Positions 45,970-55,625 of a DNA stretch of 55,809 nucleotides are shown here, one piece after another. How positions within the stretch are numbered: position 1 is the stretch's first letter; each line of letters begins with the position of its first letter. Source of the stretch: Pelagibacteraceae bacterium (GTDB taxonomy: Bacteria > Pseudomonadota > Alphaproteobacteria > GCA-002720895); NCBI GenBank assembly GCA_002717245.1, contig PBCY01000019.1, positions 83,970 to 139,778 of the forward strand, read 5' to 3'. Below the pieces are notes generated by a model, which was not told the origin of the DNA, made no database searches, and worked only from the letters and a program-made list of their open reading frames with translations. The position numbers were made by a program, and so were the translations under genes.

Positions 45970-46857
45970 TTATTTATTTCTTTCTACAATAAATCTTGCT
46001 ATGTCCCTCAGCATATCAGCTTTTTGATCAAAAACTCCTAAATGTTTAATTGCCTGATTAGCAAGAAATTCTAATTGTTTTTTTGCCCTATCTTTTCCTA
46101 AAATCGATACAAAGTTTTTTTTTCCAGCCTTTTTATCTTTATTAGCTTTTTTACCCAATTTTTTTGTTGTACTTGTTGCATCTAATAAATCATCTCTAAT
46201 TTGATAGGCCAAACCAATATCGTGTGCAAAACCTTGTAATGCAAATTTAAATTTTTTTTCTGCTCTACCTAAAATTGATCCAGAATTACATGCAAATGCA
46301 ATTAATGCCCCTGTTTTTAATCTTTGAATTCTTGTAATAACTCCAATTCCTAATTTTTTATTTTCTGCCTCAATATCCATCATTTGCCCTGTAACCATTC
46401 CACTTGTGCCAGCTGCTTTTGCTAATTCATTAATTAATTCACATCTAATTCTTGGATCGCTATGAGTTAAGTTATCAGATAAAACTTGAAAAGATAATGT
46501 AAGCAAAGCATCGCCAGCAAGAATTGCTGTAGCTTCGTTAAATTTTTTATGAGTTGTAGGTAGTCCTCTTCTTAATGAGTCATTATCCATAGATGGTAAA
46601 TCATCATGTATAAGTGAATAAGCATGAATCATTTCAATCGAAGAAGCTACACGAAAAGCGTATTTTTCATCAACATCAAACAATTTAGATGATTGGATTA
46701 CTAAAAAAGGTCTTAACCTTTTTCCCATTGATAATATTGAGTAATTAATTGCTTCATAAAGTTTTTTTTCAATTCCTTTACCATTAGGTAAAAGAGATTT
46801 AATAGTTTTATCAACTTCCTTTTGAGCAAAACTTAAACTAGATTTTAAATCATCCAT
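45970..46857 (-). CDS. ispA: Farnesyl/geranyl diphosphate synthase
   Basis: Trans-prenyl chain elongation from dimethylallyl and isopentenyl diphosphates. First aspartate-rich motif DDLPSMDND with Asp85, Asp86 and Asp91, followed by SLRRGLPTTHKKF. The second motif is YQIRDDLLD near residue 220. KRLRPFL (about 46-52) is the diphosphate-binding basic patch. It has 295 residues. It is 19 bp upstream of dxs, in an isoprenoid operon. Confidence 0.95.
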   Translation of the reverse strand: MDDLKSSLSFAQKEVDKTIKSLLPNGKGIEKKLYEAINYSILSMGKRLRPFLVIQSSKLFDVDEKYAFRVASSIEMIHAYSLIHDDLPSMDNDSLRRGLPTTHKKFNEATAILAGDALLTLSFQVLSDNLTHSDPRIRCELINELAKAAGTSGMVTGQMMDIEAENKKLGIGVITRIQRLKTGALIAFACNSGSILGRAEKKFKFALQGFAHDIGLAYQIRDDLLDATSTTKKLGKKANKDKKAGKKNFVSILGKDRAKKQLEFLANQAIKHLGVFDQKADMLRDIARFIVERNK

Positions 46858-46860
46858 TTT

Positions 46861-47097
46861 TTATTTTTTTTCTATTGAATCTTCTTTATTAATTTTTACT
46901 TCATCAATTTTTTTTTTTGCTTCTTTTAATTTTTGTTCACAATGTTTTTTTAACAAAACACCTTTATTATATAAATTCACAGCATCTTCTAGAGTTGAGT
47001 CACCATCTTCAAAACTTTGCGTTATATTTTCTAATTCTTCCAAAGCTTCCTCAAATGAAAGATTACTAATATTTTCTTTTATATCTTTATTACTCAT
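46861..47097 (-). CDS. xseB: Exodeoxyribonuclease VII small subunit
   Basis: Small helical subunit of ExoVII, which degrades single-stranded DNA. The 78-residue protein has the family core LSFEEALEELENITQSFEDGDSTLEDAVNLYNKGVLLKKHCEQKLKEAKKKI (residues 13-65). It overlaps the upstream HDAC-like gene by 4 nt and precedes ispA by 3 bp. The large subunit xseA is not in the window. Confidence 0.93.
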   Translation of the reverse strand: MSNKDIKENISNLSFEEALEELENITQSFEDGDSTLEDAVNLYNKGVLLKKHCEQKLKEAKKKIDEVKINKEDSIEKK

Positions 47098-48020
47098 AAA
47101 ATTAATCCTTTAACATGTTCTAAACAACTCTCAGATAAAGCTTTTATATTATAACCTCCTTCTAAACATGAAATCAATTTACCTTTGCAATATTTAATTG
47201 ATAATTTGTTAAGCTCTTTTGTTATCCAATAAAAATCACTTTTTGTTAATCTAAAATCTGCTAATGGATCATCTATATGAGCATCAAATCCAGCAGATAT
47301 AAAAATAACATCAGGTGCAAATTTTTTTAGTTTTGGAAATATTATATCTTCATAAGATTTTTTAAATAACAAACTATTAGTGCCTGCAGGTAACGGTACA
47401 TTAATTATATTGTCGTTTATTCCTACCTCATCTTTAAATCCAGTTCCAGGAAAAATTCCTTCTTGATGAGTAGAAGCATAAAACATATTGGGATCATTCC
47501 AAAAAATTTTTTGTGTTCCGTTACCATGATGGACATCAAAATCAATTACAGCACATTTTTTAACTTTATATTTTAATTTTGCATAATACGCTGCTATTGC
47601 AACATTGTTAAAAAAACAAAACCCCATTGCTCTTTCTGGTTCTGCGTGATGTCCAGGCGGTCTTATGGGACAAAAAGCATTTTGAAATTTTTTTTCTAAA
47701 ACTAAATCAACTGCCATGCATACAGATCCTGTTGCTTTTAAAGCAGCTTCTAAACTATATTTGCTTAATATTGTGTCACCATCAATATTATATAAATTTT
47801 CATTAGGAGACATTTTTTTAATAATTGAAAAATGATCTTTTGAATGAACTTCGTATATATATTTTAAATCCACTTTATTGCTTTCAAACCATTTGATTTT
47901 ATTAGATTTGAAATTTTTTAGAGTCTTGTTTACAGCAATTAATCTTTCTTTACTTTCTGGATGATTTGTTCCTGTATCATGTAGAATACAATCTTTATGT
48001 GTTACAATAGCAGTGGACAT
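47094..48020 (-). CDS. Histone deacetylase-family amidohydrolase
   Basis: Bacterial member of the class II HDAC-like family, zinc hydrolases that deacylate small amides or lysines; the substrate is unknown. Catalytic residues are visible: His124-His125 in RPPGHHAEPERAMGFCFFNN, zinc ligands Asp162 and His164 in DFDVHHGNGTQ, and the distal Asp in SAGFDAHIDDPLA. It has 308 residues. It heads the operon with xseB-ispA-dxs, an association common in alphaproteobacteria, and is divergent from the efflux genes across 57 bp. Confidence 0.93.
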   Translation of the reverse strand: MSTAIVTHKDCILHDTGTNHPESKERLIAVNKTLKNFKSNKIKWFESNKVDLKYIYEVHSKDHFSIIKKMSPNENLYNIDGDTILSKYSLEAALKATGSVCMAVDLVLEKKFQNAFCPIRPPGHHAEPERAMGFCFFNNVAIAAYYAKLKYKVKKCAVIDFDVHHGNGTQKIFWNDPNMFYASTHQEGIFPGTGFKDEVGINDNIINVPLPAGTNSLLFKKSYEDIIFPKLKKFAPDVIFISAGFDAHIDDPLADFRLTKSDFYWITKELNKLSIKYCKGKLISCLEGGYNIKALSESCLEHVKGLIL

Positions 48021-48077
48021 AATAAATAAATTTATCTTGAAAATACTTTAACTAAAATATTTATTGTTAAATAAATT

Positions 48078-49142
48078 ATGAAAAAAATTATCTTATTCAT
48101 ATTTATAATTATATTTATAAATTATAACACTGAAGTTTTACAGGCAAATACTGAAAAAGCAGTAAAAGTATCTGTAGAAATGGTGAAAAAAGAATTTATT
48201 AGCGAAACTTATATTGTTACATCTAGAATTGCGCCTTTTAAAAGTGATGCAATATCGGTTAAAAGTCCAGGTCCTATAGAAGATGTTTTTGTAGAAGTAG
48301 GAGATTTTGTAAAAAAAGGAGACATTTTACTTAAAATTGAAAATGATGAATTAGAAGCTGATAAAAATAATAAAGAAGGGGAATTGTCTGAAAGTTTAGC
48401 AAGATTAGAATTAGAAGAAAAAAAACTAGAAAGGTTAGAAGCACTGAAAAGCTCGCCATCTTTTAAAAAAGCAGAATATGAAGATCAAATAAATATTGTT
48501 AAAGCTGCGGAAGGTAATTTAATCAAAATTACTTCACAGTATAATAAAGCTAAAATAATATACGATGACGCTATTTTAAAAGCTCCTTATTCTGGAGTTA
48601 TTTCAAAAAGATTTGTTACTAAAGGAAACTATGTTAATACTGGAACTTCAGTTTTTGAATTAGTAAATAACGAAAGATTTGAAATAGAAGCAAATATACC
48701 AACGGACAAAATACCATTACTAGATAAAGAAAAGGAAGCGGAAATTATTTTTCCAGATGGAAGAATTTTAAAATCATCTTTTAGGTCAATTGTTCCAAAG
48801 GAAAATCCTAATACTAGAACTGTTATTGTAAGATTTAAACCTCTATTCAATCAAAAAAATTCTAATTTATTTATTGATCAAAATATGAACTTAAAAGTTA
48901 ATTTAAAATCAAAAAAACAAATAAAAACAATTATTAAAGATGCTTTATTAATTAAGAATGGTAATGTTGTTGTTTATGTTGTAGAAGATAATATTGCAAA
49001 ATTAAGACCTATTAAAACTGGAAATCCGTACCAAGATTCTATTGAGATTATAGAAGGACTAGATGAAGGAGAAAAAATTGTTACTAGAGGAAATGAAAGA
49101 TTAATACCTAATCAAAAAGTTGAAATAGAGGAAATTAACTAA
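48078..49142 (+). CDS. RND efflux periplasmic adaptor (membrane fusion protein)
   Basis: Links the inner-membrane RND pump to an outer-membrane channel. It has a signal peptide (about 1-24) and a lipoyl-like half (PFKSDAISVKSPGPIEDVFVEVGDFVKKGDILLKI). A coiled-coil hairpin with E/K-rich heptads (about 92-145) follows, then the second lipoyl half (DDAILKAPYSGVISKRFVTKGNYVNTGTSVFELV), and beta-barrel/MP domains. It has 354 residues. It is 1 bp before the pump gene. Confidence 0.93.
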   Translation: MKKIILFIFIIIFINYNTEVLQANTEKAVKVSVEMVKKEFISETYIVTSRIAPFKSDAISVKSPGPIEDVFVEVGDFVKKGDILLKIENDELEADKNNKEGELSESLARLELEEKKLERLEALKSSPSFKKAEYEDQINIVKAAEGNLIKITSQYNKAKIIYDDAILKAPYSGVISKRFVTKGNYVNTGTSVFELVNNERFEIEANIPTDKIPLLDKEKEAEIIFPDGRILKSSFRSIVPKENPNTRTVIVRFKPLFNQKNSNLFIDQNMNLKVNLKSKKQIKTIIKDALLIKNGNVVVYVVEDNIAKLRPIKTGNPYQDSIEIIEGLDEGEKIVTRGNERLIPNQKVEIEEIN

Positions 49143-49143
49143 A

Positions 49144-52100
49144 TTGGATATTATTAAAAATTGTCTAAGAAGACCAATAATAATTTACGCGCTTATAATA
49201 TTAATTTTATTTTCTGGAATTTTAGCATTGTTTAAGATTCCAATTCAATTAACTCCTGATGTAAGAAAACCATTAATAGAAATATCTACAAATTGGCAAG
49301 GAGGATCTCCTAGTGAGGTAGAACGTGAAATTGTTATTAAACAAGAAGATGTTTTGAAATCTGTTAAAGGTGTAGAAAGGATAAGAAGTAATTCCTATGA
49401 CAAAAAATCTGAAATAAAATTAGAATTTAATTCCACAAAAAATTTTCAAACTGCGCTACTGATGGTTTCTAACGCACTAGATAGAGTTAGAGGAATGCCA
49501 GAAGAAATAATGAAACCTACTATAGAAACTTCAGGTAGTGAGGATGCGCCAATTGCATGGATAATGCTTCGACCAATAAAAAAAATAAATAAATCTATGT
49601 CTGAATTTGGTGATTTAGCAGATAATCTAGTAAAAACAGAATTTGAGAAAATTCCTGGGATTTCAAGATCTAATATTTTTGGTGGTAGTAAAACTGAGAT
49701 GCAAGTTATTGTAGATCCTCAAAGATTATCTTTATATAAATTAACAATCCCTGATATTGCTAATAGTTTAATATCGTCAAATGTTTCTTTAACAGCTGGA
49801 GATGTAGATGAAGGAAAAAGAAAATATTTAATAAGAGCTGAAGGACAATTAGATAATCCAGAAAAAATAAAAAAGGTTGTAATTAAAGTAAATAAAGATG
49901 AACAAACTCAATTTTCTTCAAAAATTTTTTTAGAAGATGTTGCGGAAGTAAAATATGGAATAAAAGAACCTAGTGCGTATATCCGTTCATTAGGAAAGGA
50001 GGTGATAGCTTTAAATTTAGTAAGAGATGTCGGGGTTAATGTTTTAGAAACAATGGAACAAGTAAAAAAAACCATTAAAAGATTAAATCCAATATTAAAC
50101 AAAGAAGGCTTGGAACTTAAACAAGTATATGATGAAACTGTATATATAAATTCTTCAATAGACTTGGTTCAACAAAATATAATTCTTGGAGGTTTATTAG
50201 CTGCGTTAGTATTATTATTATTTTTAAATTCAGCTAGAGCTACATTGGTAATAGCAACAACTATCCCTCTCACAATAATTGGAACTTTTGTAGCAATGGC
50301 AATTTTAGGAAAATCATTAAACGTTATTAGTCTAGCAGGATTAGCTTTTGCTGTAGGAATGGTTATTGATGCAGCAATTGTTGTATTAGAAAATATTTTT
50401 AGACATAAAGAAATGGGTAAAAATGATTATGAAGCTTCATTAATTGGAACAAAAGAAGTCTGGCAAGCTGTTTTTTTATCAGCATTAACTACTGTTCTAG
50501 TTTTTATACCTTTATTAATTGTACAAGTTGAAGCAGGTCAATTATTTAGGGATATATCTGTTGCAATTTGTGTTGCTATTAGTTTATCACTGGTTTTAGC
50601 TACAACTTTAATTCCAGTTATATCTAGCAAACTACAACTACTACAAACTGATAACAAAAAAAAAATTTGGAAATTTAATAATCCTAAAATTCTAGAAAAA
50701 CTTGCTTTAAACTTTTTATATAGATTTTACAAGTATTTAGCCTGGATTTTACCATCAAAAAAAAGAGCTTCTGTTACAATTTCTACAATTATTTTAATAA
50801 GCATTATTGGTATTTTTTTTCTTAAACCTAAATTAGAATATTTGCCTGAAGGTAATAAAAATTTAGTTTTTGGAATTTTGATACCTCCTCCAGGATATAA
50901 TTTGGATACAACTAGTGAAATTGCAAAAAATATCGAGAACCAAATTAAGCCTTATTTTATTTTAGAAGAAGGTGGTGACTCAACTGCAATTGATTATCCA
51001 AGAATAAGTAATTTTTTTTATGTTTCTACATCCACAAGAATTTTTATTGGAGCATCTACTGAAGACCCAAATAATGTTAAAAAAATTATCCCATTAATGG
51101 AGAAATTAGCCTTTCAAGAATCCGGAACTTTAGGTTTTATAAATCAACCGTCGATATTTGGTAGAACAGGAGGTGGTAGCAGGCAAATTGATGTAAATTT
51201 TAGTGGTAATAATTTAAATGACATTTTAGATGTAACAAAAAAAGCTTTTTTTATTACTAATCAAGTATTTCCTAAAAAACTTGGTAATACGCAAATACGA
51301 CCAAAACCAGGTTTAGAACTTGGGACGCCAGAGCTGAGATTTATACCTGATATGGAAAAATTATCTGAAAATGGTATCACGGTAAGAGAATTTGCAAATA
51401 CTATGGATGCTTTTAATGATGGTTTATGGATAGATGAAATAGTTGCTGAAGGAAAGAATATGGACTTAAGAATAATTGGAAAAAAAAATGAAGAAATTAA
51501 TTTTACTCAACAAATAGCTAATATTCCAATAGTTTCAAAATCTGGAATAACAATACCTCTTTCTTCAGTCTCAAAAAATGAAATTACTTCAAGTGCTGTT
51601 TCAATTCGTCATATTAATTTTAAAAGAACTGTAACTTTAGAAATAAGACCCCCGTCCCAAATTCCTTTAGAAGTTGCTATAAATATTCTTAATGAGTCTG
51701 TTGTTAAAGGTTTAAGCGACGAAGCTTTTAAAAAAGGTATTATAATTAATTTATCTGGAACAGCAGATAAGCTATCACAAACATTAGATTCAATGTCGTT
51801 AAGTATAGCAATTGCATTAATTTTAGTTTTTTTAAGTTTAGCAATACTTTTACAAAGTTTTATTTTGTCATTAGTTATTATGATTGCAGTGCCACTAGCA
51901 ACTGTCGGCGGCTTTATAGGACTTAAAATTCTTAATTTATTTACTTATCAAGCATTAGATATGTTAACTTTACTTGGTTTTTTAATTTTAATTGGAATTG
52001 TTGTTAATAACTCAATATTACTTGTTCTTAAAACAGTGGATCTAATTAAAGAAAAAAAACTATCAAAAATAGATGCTATTTTTGAATCTGCTAAAACTAG

Positions 52101-52314
52101 AGTTAGACCAATATTTATGTCTACATTAACTAGTATTTTTGGAATGTTTCCTTTAGTTTTGTTCCCAGGTGCAGGCTCAGAACTATATAAAGGTTTAGGT
52201 TCGGTTGTTATTGGCGGATTATTTTTATCGGCAATACTAATATTAATAATAGTTCCGGCGTTATTAACTTTAACAATTAATGAAAATAAAATAATCAAAG
52301 ACTCTTACAAATAG
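49144..52314 (+). CDS. RND-family efflux transporter permease (HAE1/AcrB-like)
   Basis: Proton-driven trimeric pump. The 1056-residue protein begins with TM1 (RRPIIIYALIILILFSGILALFKIPIQLTPDV), then a large periplasmic loop, TM2-7 including LAGLAFAVGMVIDAAIVVLENIF in TM4, a second periplasmic loop and TM8-12 ending LILIIVPALLTL. In TM4 only the first Asp of the AcrB Asp-Asp relay is kept (IDAA), as in several non-AcrB subgroups. The substrate is unknown. The start is TTG, 1 bp after the adaptor stop; starting further in would remove TM1. No TolC-type gene is adjacent. Confidence 0.94.
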   Translation: MDIIKNCLRRPIIIYALIILILFSGILALFKIPIQLTPDVRKPLIEISTNWQGGSPSEVEREIVIKQEDVLKSVKGVERIRSNSYDKKSEIKLEFNSTKNFQTALLMVSNALDRVRGMPEEIMKPTIETSGSEDAPIAWIMLRPIKKINKSMSEFGDLADNLVKTEFEKIPGISRSNIFGGSKTEMQVIVDPQRLSLYKLTIPDIANSLISSNVSLTAGDVDEGKRKYLIRAEGQLDNPEKIKKVVIKVNKDEQTQFSSKIFLEDVAEVKYGIKEPSAYIRSLGKEVIALNLVRDVGVNVLETMEQVKKTIKRLNPILNKEGLELKQVYDETVYINSSIDLVQQNIILGGLLAALVLLLFLNSARATLVIATTIPLTIIGTFVAMAILGKSLNVISLAGLAFAVGMVIDAAIVVLENIFRHKEMGKNDYEASLIGTKEVWQAVFLSALTTVLVFIPLLIVQVEAGQLFRDISVAICVAISLSLVLATTLIPVISSKLQLLQTDNKKKIWKFNNPKILEKLALNFLYRFYKYLAWILPSKKRASVTISTIILISIIGIFFLKPKLEYLPEGNKNLVFGILIPPPGYNLDTTSEIAKNIENQIKPYFILEEGGDSTAIDYPRISNFFYVSTSTRIFIGASTEDPNNVKKIIPLMEKLAFQESGTLGFINQPSIFGRTGGGSRQIDVNFSGNNLNDILDVTKKAFFITNQVFPKKLGNTQIRPKPGLELGTPELRFIPDMEKLSENGITVREFANTMDAFNDGLWIDEIVAEGKNMDLRIIGKKNEEINFTQQIANIPIVSKSGITIPLSSVSKNEITSSAVSIRHINFKRTVTLEIRPPSQIPLEVAINILNESVVKGLSDEAFKKGIIINLSGTADKLSQTLDSMSLSIAIALILVFLSLAILLQSFILSLVIMIAVPLATVGGFIGLKILNLFTYQALDMLTLLGFLILIGIVVNNSILLVLKTVDLIKEKKLSKIDAIFESAKTRVRPIFMSTLTSIFGMFPLVLFPGAGSELYKGLGSVVIGGLFLSAILILIIVPALLTLTINENKIIKDSYK

Positions 52315-52522
52315 AAATCTCTATTACATTCTTAGTTTTATTAAAACTTTGGAACAAACAATTAGAAACTTCGCAAAAAGCTTTAAAATCTTTAATTGCC
52401 TGTGGATCTGTTGTCAAAACTAACAGAATATCGCCTGTTTTTAAATTTTTAAGCGCTTTTTCTGCTTTTAATACAGGAATTGGACACCTTAATCCTTTTA
52501 CATTTAAAACTTTTTTAGTCAT
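52295..52522 (-). CDS. TusA/SirA-family sulfur carrier protein
   Basis: 75-residue carrier protein. The conserved Cys-Pro-x-Pro motif is at Cys13 (KGLRCPIPVLKAEKALKNL). The family C-terminal strand pattern (DILLVLTTDPQAIKDFKAFCEVSNCLF) follows. In E. coli TusA passes persulfide sulfur for tRNA thiolation and molybdopterin; the partner here is unknown. Its 3' end overlaps the RND pump gene by 20 nt in convergent orientation. Confidence 0.9.
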   Translation of the reverse strand: MTKKVLNVKGLRCPIPVLKAEKALKNLKTGDILLVLTTDPQAIKDFKAFCEVSNCLFQSFNKTKNVIEISICKSL

Positions 52523-52601
52523 AATAATAAAAAAAAAAAATTAAAATAATTTCTTGAAAAAACAAATCATTTATTAAAGAATCATATATAAAAATATTAA
52601 A

Positions 52602-53030
52602 ATGTTAATAAGGGATATATTAAAAAAAAAAGGAAGTAAAACTTTTACAGCAACTAAAGAAACTAAAATAGTTGATATTGCTCATATATTGACTAAAGAA
52701 AATATAGGGGCAATAGTAATTTTAGAAAAAGAAAAAGTAGCTGGGATATTATCAGAAAGAGATATTGTTCGAGGATTTACACAAAAAAAATCTGTAAGAA
52801 ATACGCAAGCTCAAGAATTAATGACTAAAAATGTTTTTACTTGTAGTTTAGAAGATAACAATGAAGATCTTCTGACATTAATGGTTAGCAAACATTTTAG
52901 ACATTTACCGGTTATTGATAAGGGAAAACTTGTTGGTGTTGTTAGTATCGGTGACTTAGTAAGAGACAGAACTAAAAGATTAAAAAAAGAAATTGATCAG
53001 CTTAAATCTTATGTAACTAAATCCTATTAA
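52602..53030 (+). CDS. Tandem CBS-domain protein
   Basis: 142 residues made of two CBS motifs (about 15-70 and 77-135), with the signatures GAIVILEKEKVAGILSERDIVR and RHLPVIDKGKLVGVVSIGDLVR typical of adenosyl-nucleotide or NAD-sensing modules. There is no attached catalytic domain. Stand-alone CBS pairs of this type are widespread in alphaproteobacteria and their partners are mostly unknown. Monocistronic-looking, 72 bp after the TusA gene start on the opposite strand. Confidence 0.9.
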   Translation: MLIRDILKKKGSKTFTATKETKIVDIAHILTKENIGAIVILEKEKVAGILSERDIVRGFTQKKSVRNTQAQELMTKNVFTCSLEDNNEDLLTLMVSKHFRHLPVIDKGKLVGVVSIGDLVRDRTKRLKKEIDQLKSYVTKSY

Positions 53031-53117
53031 TTAAAAAAAATAGTTAATTAATTTATATAAAATTTGCGCATTATTTAAACTTGATTTAATAAATTTTAAA
53101 GATATTTTTTATATAAA

Positions 53118-54092
53118 ATGAAAATTTTAAGATATTTATTTCTATTAATTTCTTTCTTTATATTACCAAATAACATTACTAAAGCAGAGGTCGGTACTTT
53201 AAATATTGGATTGCTTAAATATGGCAGTGTAAATTGGGAAATGGATATTATTAAACATAACGAATTAGATAAAAAAAATAATATAACTATAAATAAAAAA
53301 TTTTACTCTACTAAAAACGCTGCAGCTATTGCCTTACAAGGAAAAGCCGTAGATATAATAGTTACTGATTGGATATGGGTTTCAAGACAAAAAGCACTAA
53401 ACAGAAGCTATTTATTTTATCCTCACTCAATGTCAGTTGGTGGAATTATTGTTAGACATGACTCAGAAATAACTGACATACAAAATTTAGAAAATAAAAA
53501 GCTTGGAATTGCAGGAAGTTCAATTGATAAAAGTTGGTTATTATTTAGAGCATATGGAATTAAAAAATTAAGCAAAGACCCGAAGCAATTTTTAAAACCA
53601 ACTTACGCAGCCCCTCCTCTACTAAATGAATTAGTTAAAAAAAATGAAATCGATGCTGTTTTAAATTACTGGCATTATAATGCTAGGCTAATATCTAAAG
53701 GATATAGAGAATTAATATCGGTTGATGATATTTTAAAAAATTTAGGTATTAAAACTAAAATACCTGCATACGGTTGGGTTTTTTCTGAAAAATTTGCAAA
53801 GAATAAAAAAGAATTAATTAATAATTTTTTAAAAGCATCAATGGAAGCAAAAAAAATAATGTTATCTTCTGATAATGAATGGGAAAGAATATTTTCTTTA
53901 ACAAAAGCAGAAGATAGAACTGCCCTTATACATTTAAGAGATGCTTATAGAAACGGGATACCTTTAGTATTTGGTAATGAAGAGATTGAAGAAACAAAAA
54001 AAGTATATAAAATTTTAGCAGAATACGGTGGTAGAGATTTGGTTGGAAAAAATAATGAAATCTCTGAAGGTATATTTTGGCTTCCTAATTAA
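53118..54092 (+). CDS. ABC transporter substrate-binding protein, NitT/TauT type
   Basis: Periplasmic receptor of an importer of the nitrate/sulfonate/taurine class. It has a signal peptide (about 1-23), then LNIGLLKYGSVNWEMDIIKHNELDKKNNITINKKFYSTKNAAAIALQGKAVDIIVTD, the NMT1-like lobe. LENKKLGIAGSSIDKSWLLFRAYG and EIDAVLNYWHYNARL follow. It has 324 residues. The substrate cannot be fixed by reading; no sulfonate, nitrate or pyrimidine catabolic gene is next to it. First gene of a three-gene importer operon. Confidence 0.88.
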   Translation: MKILRYLFLLISFFILPNNITKAEVGTLNIGLLKYGSVNWEMDIIKHNELDKKNNITINKKFYSTKNAAAIALQGKAVDIIVTDWIWVSRQKALNRSYLFYPHSMSVGGIIVRHDSEITDIQNLENKKLGIAGSSIDKSWLLFRAYGIKKLSKDPKQFLKPTYAAPPLLNELVKKNEIDAVLNYWHYNARLISKGYRELISVDDILKNLGIKTKIPAYGWVFSEKFAKNKKELINNFLKASMEAKKIMLSSDNEWERIFSLTKAEDRTALIHLRDAYRNGIPLVFGNEEIEETKKVYKILAEYGGRDLVGKNNEISEGIFWLPN

Positions 54093-54112
54093 TTAAATTT
54101 TGTAAGAGTAAA

Positions 54113-54871
54113 TTGTTGAATGCTTTATTAAATAACGGATTATTTAGAAGAGTAATTTCTGTAATAATTTTATTAATTATTTGGAAAATAGTTGCTGCTT
54201 TAATTGGAGATGAAACAATATTACCTTCTCCGAATAATGTCGCAGAATCAATCAAATATCACGCATCAGCTGAGTTATTTCATCACGTATACATAACTTT
54301 ATTAAGAGTTTTTGCCGCATTCTTCCTTGCAATGTTTATAGGGTCAGCGATTGGAATTGCCATGGGAAGAAGGGAAAAATTAGATGACTATTTTGATGGA
54401 TGGCTAATATTAGCTTTAAACGTTCCTGCTCTTGTTACTATAATATTATGTTTTATTTGGTTTGGTTTGAATGAAGTTGCTGCAATATTGGCTGTAGCAA
54501 TTAACAAAATACCTACTGTTACTGTTATTTTAAGAGAAGGAACTAAAGCTCTTAATGAAAAACTTATAGATGTAGGAAAAATATATAATTTAAAAAGAAG
54601 CGAAATTGTAAAAGAAATTCTTATACCTCAGTTATATCCATATTTTATTTCAGCAGCTCGTTCTGGTTTAGCTTTAATATGGAAAATTGTTTTAGTAGTG
54701 GAGCTTCTTGGGAGATCTAATGGAGTTGGTTTTAAGATTAATGAATTTTTCTCAATGTTTGACACTACTTCGATATTAGCTTATACACTGGTTTTTGTTT
54801 TTATTATCATGTCTATAGAATGGTTTCTTGTAAAGCCAATTGAAAAAAAGTTAACAGAATGGAGATTGTAA
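54113..54871 (+). CDS. ABC transporter permease, NitT/TauT type
   Basis: Six-helix inner-membrane subunit. FRRVISVIILLIIWKIVAALIGDETILPSPNNVAESI is the common start, and the cytoplasmic EAA-like loop is LREGTKALNEKLIDVGKIYNLKRSEIVKEILIPQLYPYFISAARSG. It has 252 residues. The start is one of two adjacent in-frame TTG codons (54113 or 54116); the nearby ATG at 54120 is out of frame. It is 20 bp after the binding-protein gene and 19 bp before the ATPase gene. Confidence 0.93.
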   Translation: MLNALLNNGLFRRVISVIILLIIWKIVAALIGDETILPSPNNVAESIKYHASAELFHHVYITLLRVFAAFFLAMFIGSAIGIAMGRREKLDDYFDGWLILALNVPALVTIILCFIWFGLNEVAAILAVAINKIPTVTVILREGTKALNEKLIDVGKIYNLKRSEIVKEILIPQLYPYFISAARSGLALIWKIVLVVELLGRSNGVGFKINEFFSMFDTTSILAYTLVFVFIIMSIEWFLVKPIEKKLTEWRL

Positions 54872-54890
54872 ATTAATTAAATTTGTAAAA

Positions 54891-55625
54891 ATGAAAGAAA
54901 TAAATATTGAAATAAAAAATAAATCTTTTCCTTTAAAAATTAAAAACACAAAAAGACAAAATTTAATTTTTAAAAATATAGTTTTAAAAATAAAAAAAGG
55001 AGAATTTATTTCTATTTTTGGGCCTTCTGGTTGTGGCAAAACTACATTATTAAATATGATTTCTGGATTAGACAAAAATTTTGAAGGTTCAATAGAAGCA
55101 GAAAAAAATGTAAGTTATATGTTTCAATCGCCAAGACTATTTCCATGGTTAACTGCAATTGACAATATTAAGTTTCCAATAAGAAAAAATAGTAATTCTG
55201 ATAAAATAGCTAATGGTCTTATAAAGAAAGTTGGGTTAGAAAAATTTAAAAATCAATACCCAGATAAATTGTCTGGGGGAATGCAAAGAAGAATTGCTCT
55301 GGCTAGAGCTTTTGCTTCTAACCCAAGTGTTTTATTATTAGACGAACCATTCATATCGCTTGATAGAAAAATCGCAAATTTATTAAGAAAATTATTAATT
55401 AATTTATGGAAAAAAAATAAACCAACTGTCATTTTTGTTAGTCATGATTTAGATGAGGCAATTGAGTTAGCGGATAGAATATTTTTTTTATCAAGCCTAC
55501 CTTCAAAAATATTACTCGAACATAAGATAAATTTAACAAGACCAAGGAATATAAATAGTAAAAAATTTATCTCACTTAAGAGATTATTAAGCTCAACTAC
55601 TAGAACAAAAAGCCAAAAAAATTAA
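54891..55625 (+). CDS. ABC transporter ATP-binding protein, NitT/TauT type
   Basis: Cytoplasmic ATPase of the importer. Walker A GPSGCGKTT at 44-52, Q-loop Gln79, signature LSGGMQ at 127-132, Walker B LLLDEP with Asp151-Glu152, and the H-switch in VSHDLDEA. It has 244 residues, full length for the SsuB/TauB/NrtD class. Its last codons are followed by a weak hairpin. Confidence 0.95.
   Translation: MKEINIEIKNKSFPLKIKNTKRQNLIFKNIVLKIKKGEFISIFGPSGCGKTTLLNMISGLDKNFEGSIEAEKNVSYMFQSPRLFPWLTAIDNIKFPIRKNSNSDKIANGLIKKVGLEKFKNQYPDKLSGGMQRRIALARAFASNPSVLLLDEPFISLDRKIANLLRKLLINLWKKNKPTVIFVSHDLDEAIELADRIFFLSSLPSKILLEHKINLTRPRNINSKKFISLKRLLSSTTRTKSQKN

Noticed and set aside
51948-52298. 116-codon minus-strand ORF inside the RND pump gene
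   Set aside because: Antisense shadow of TM8-12; no signals of its own.
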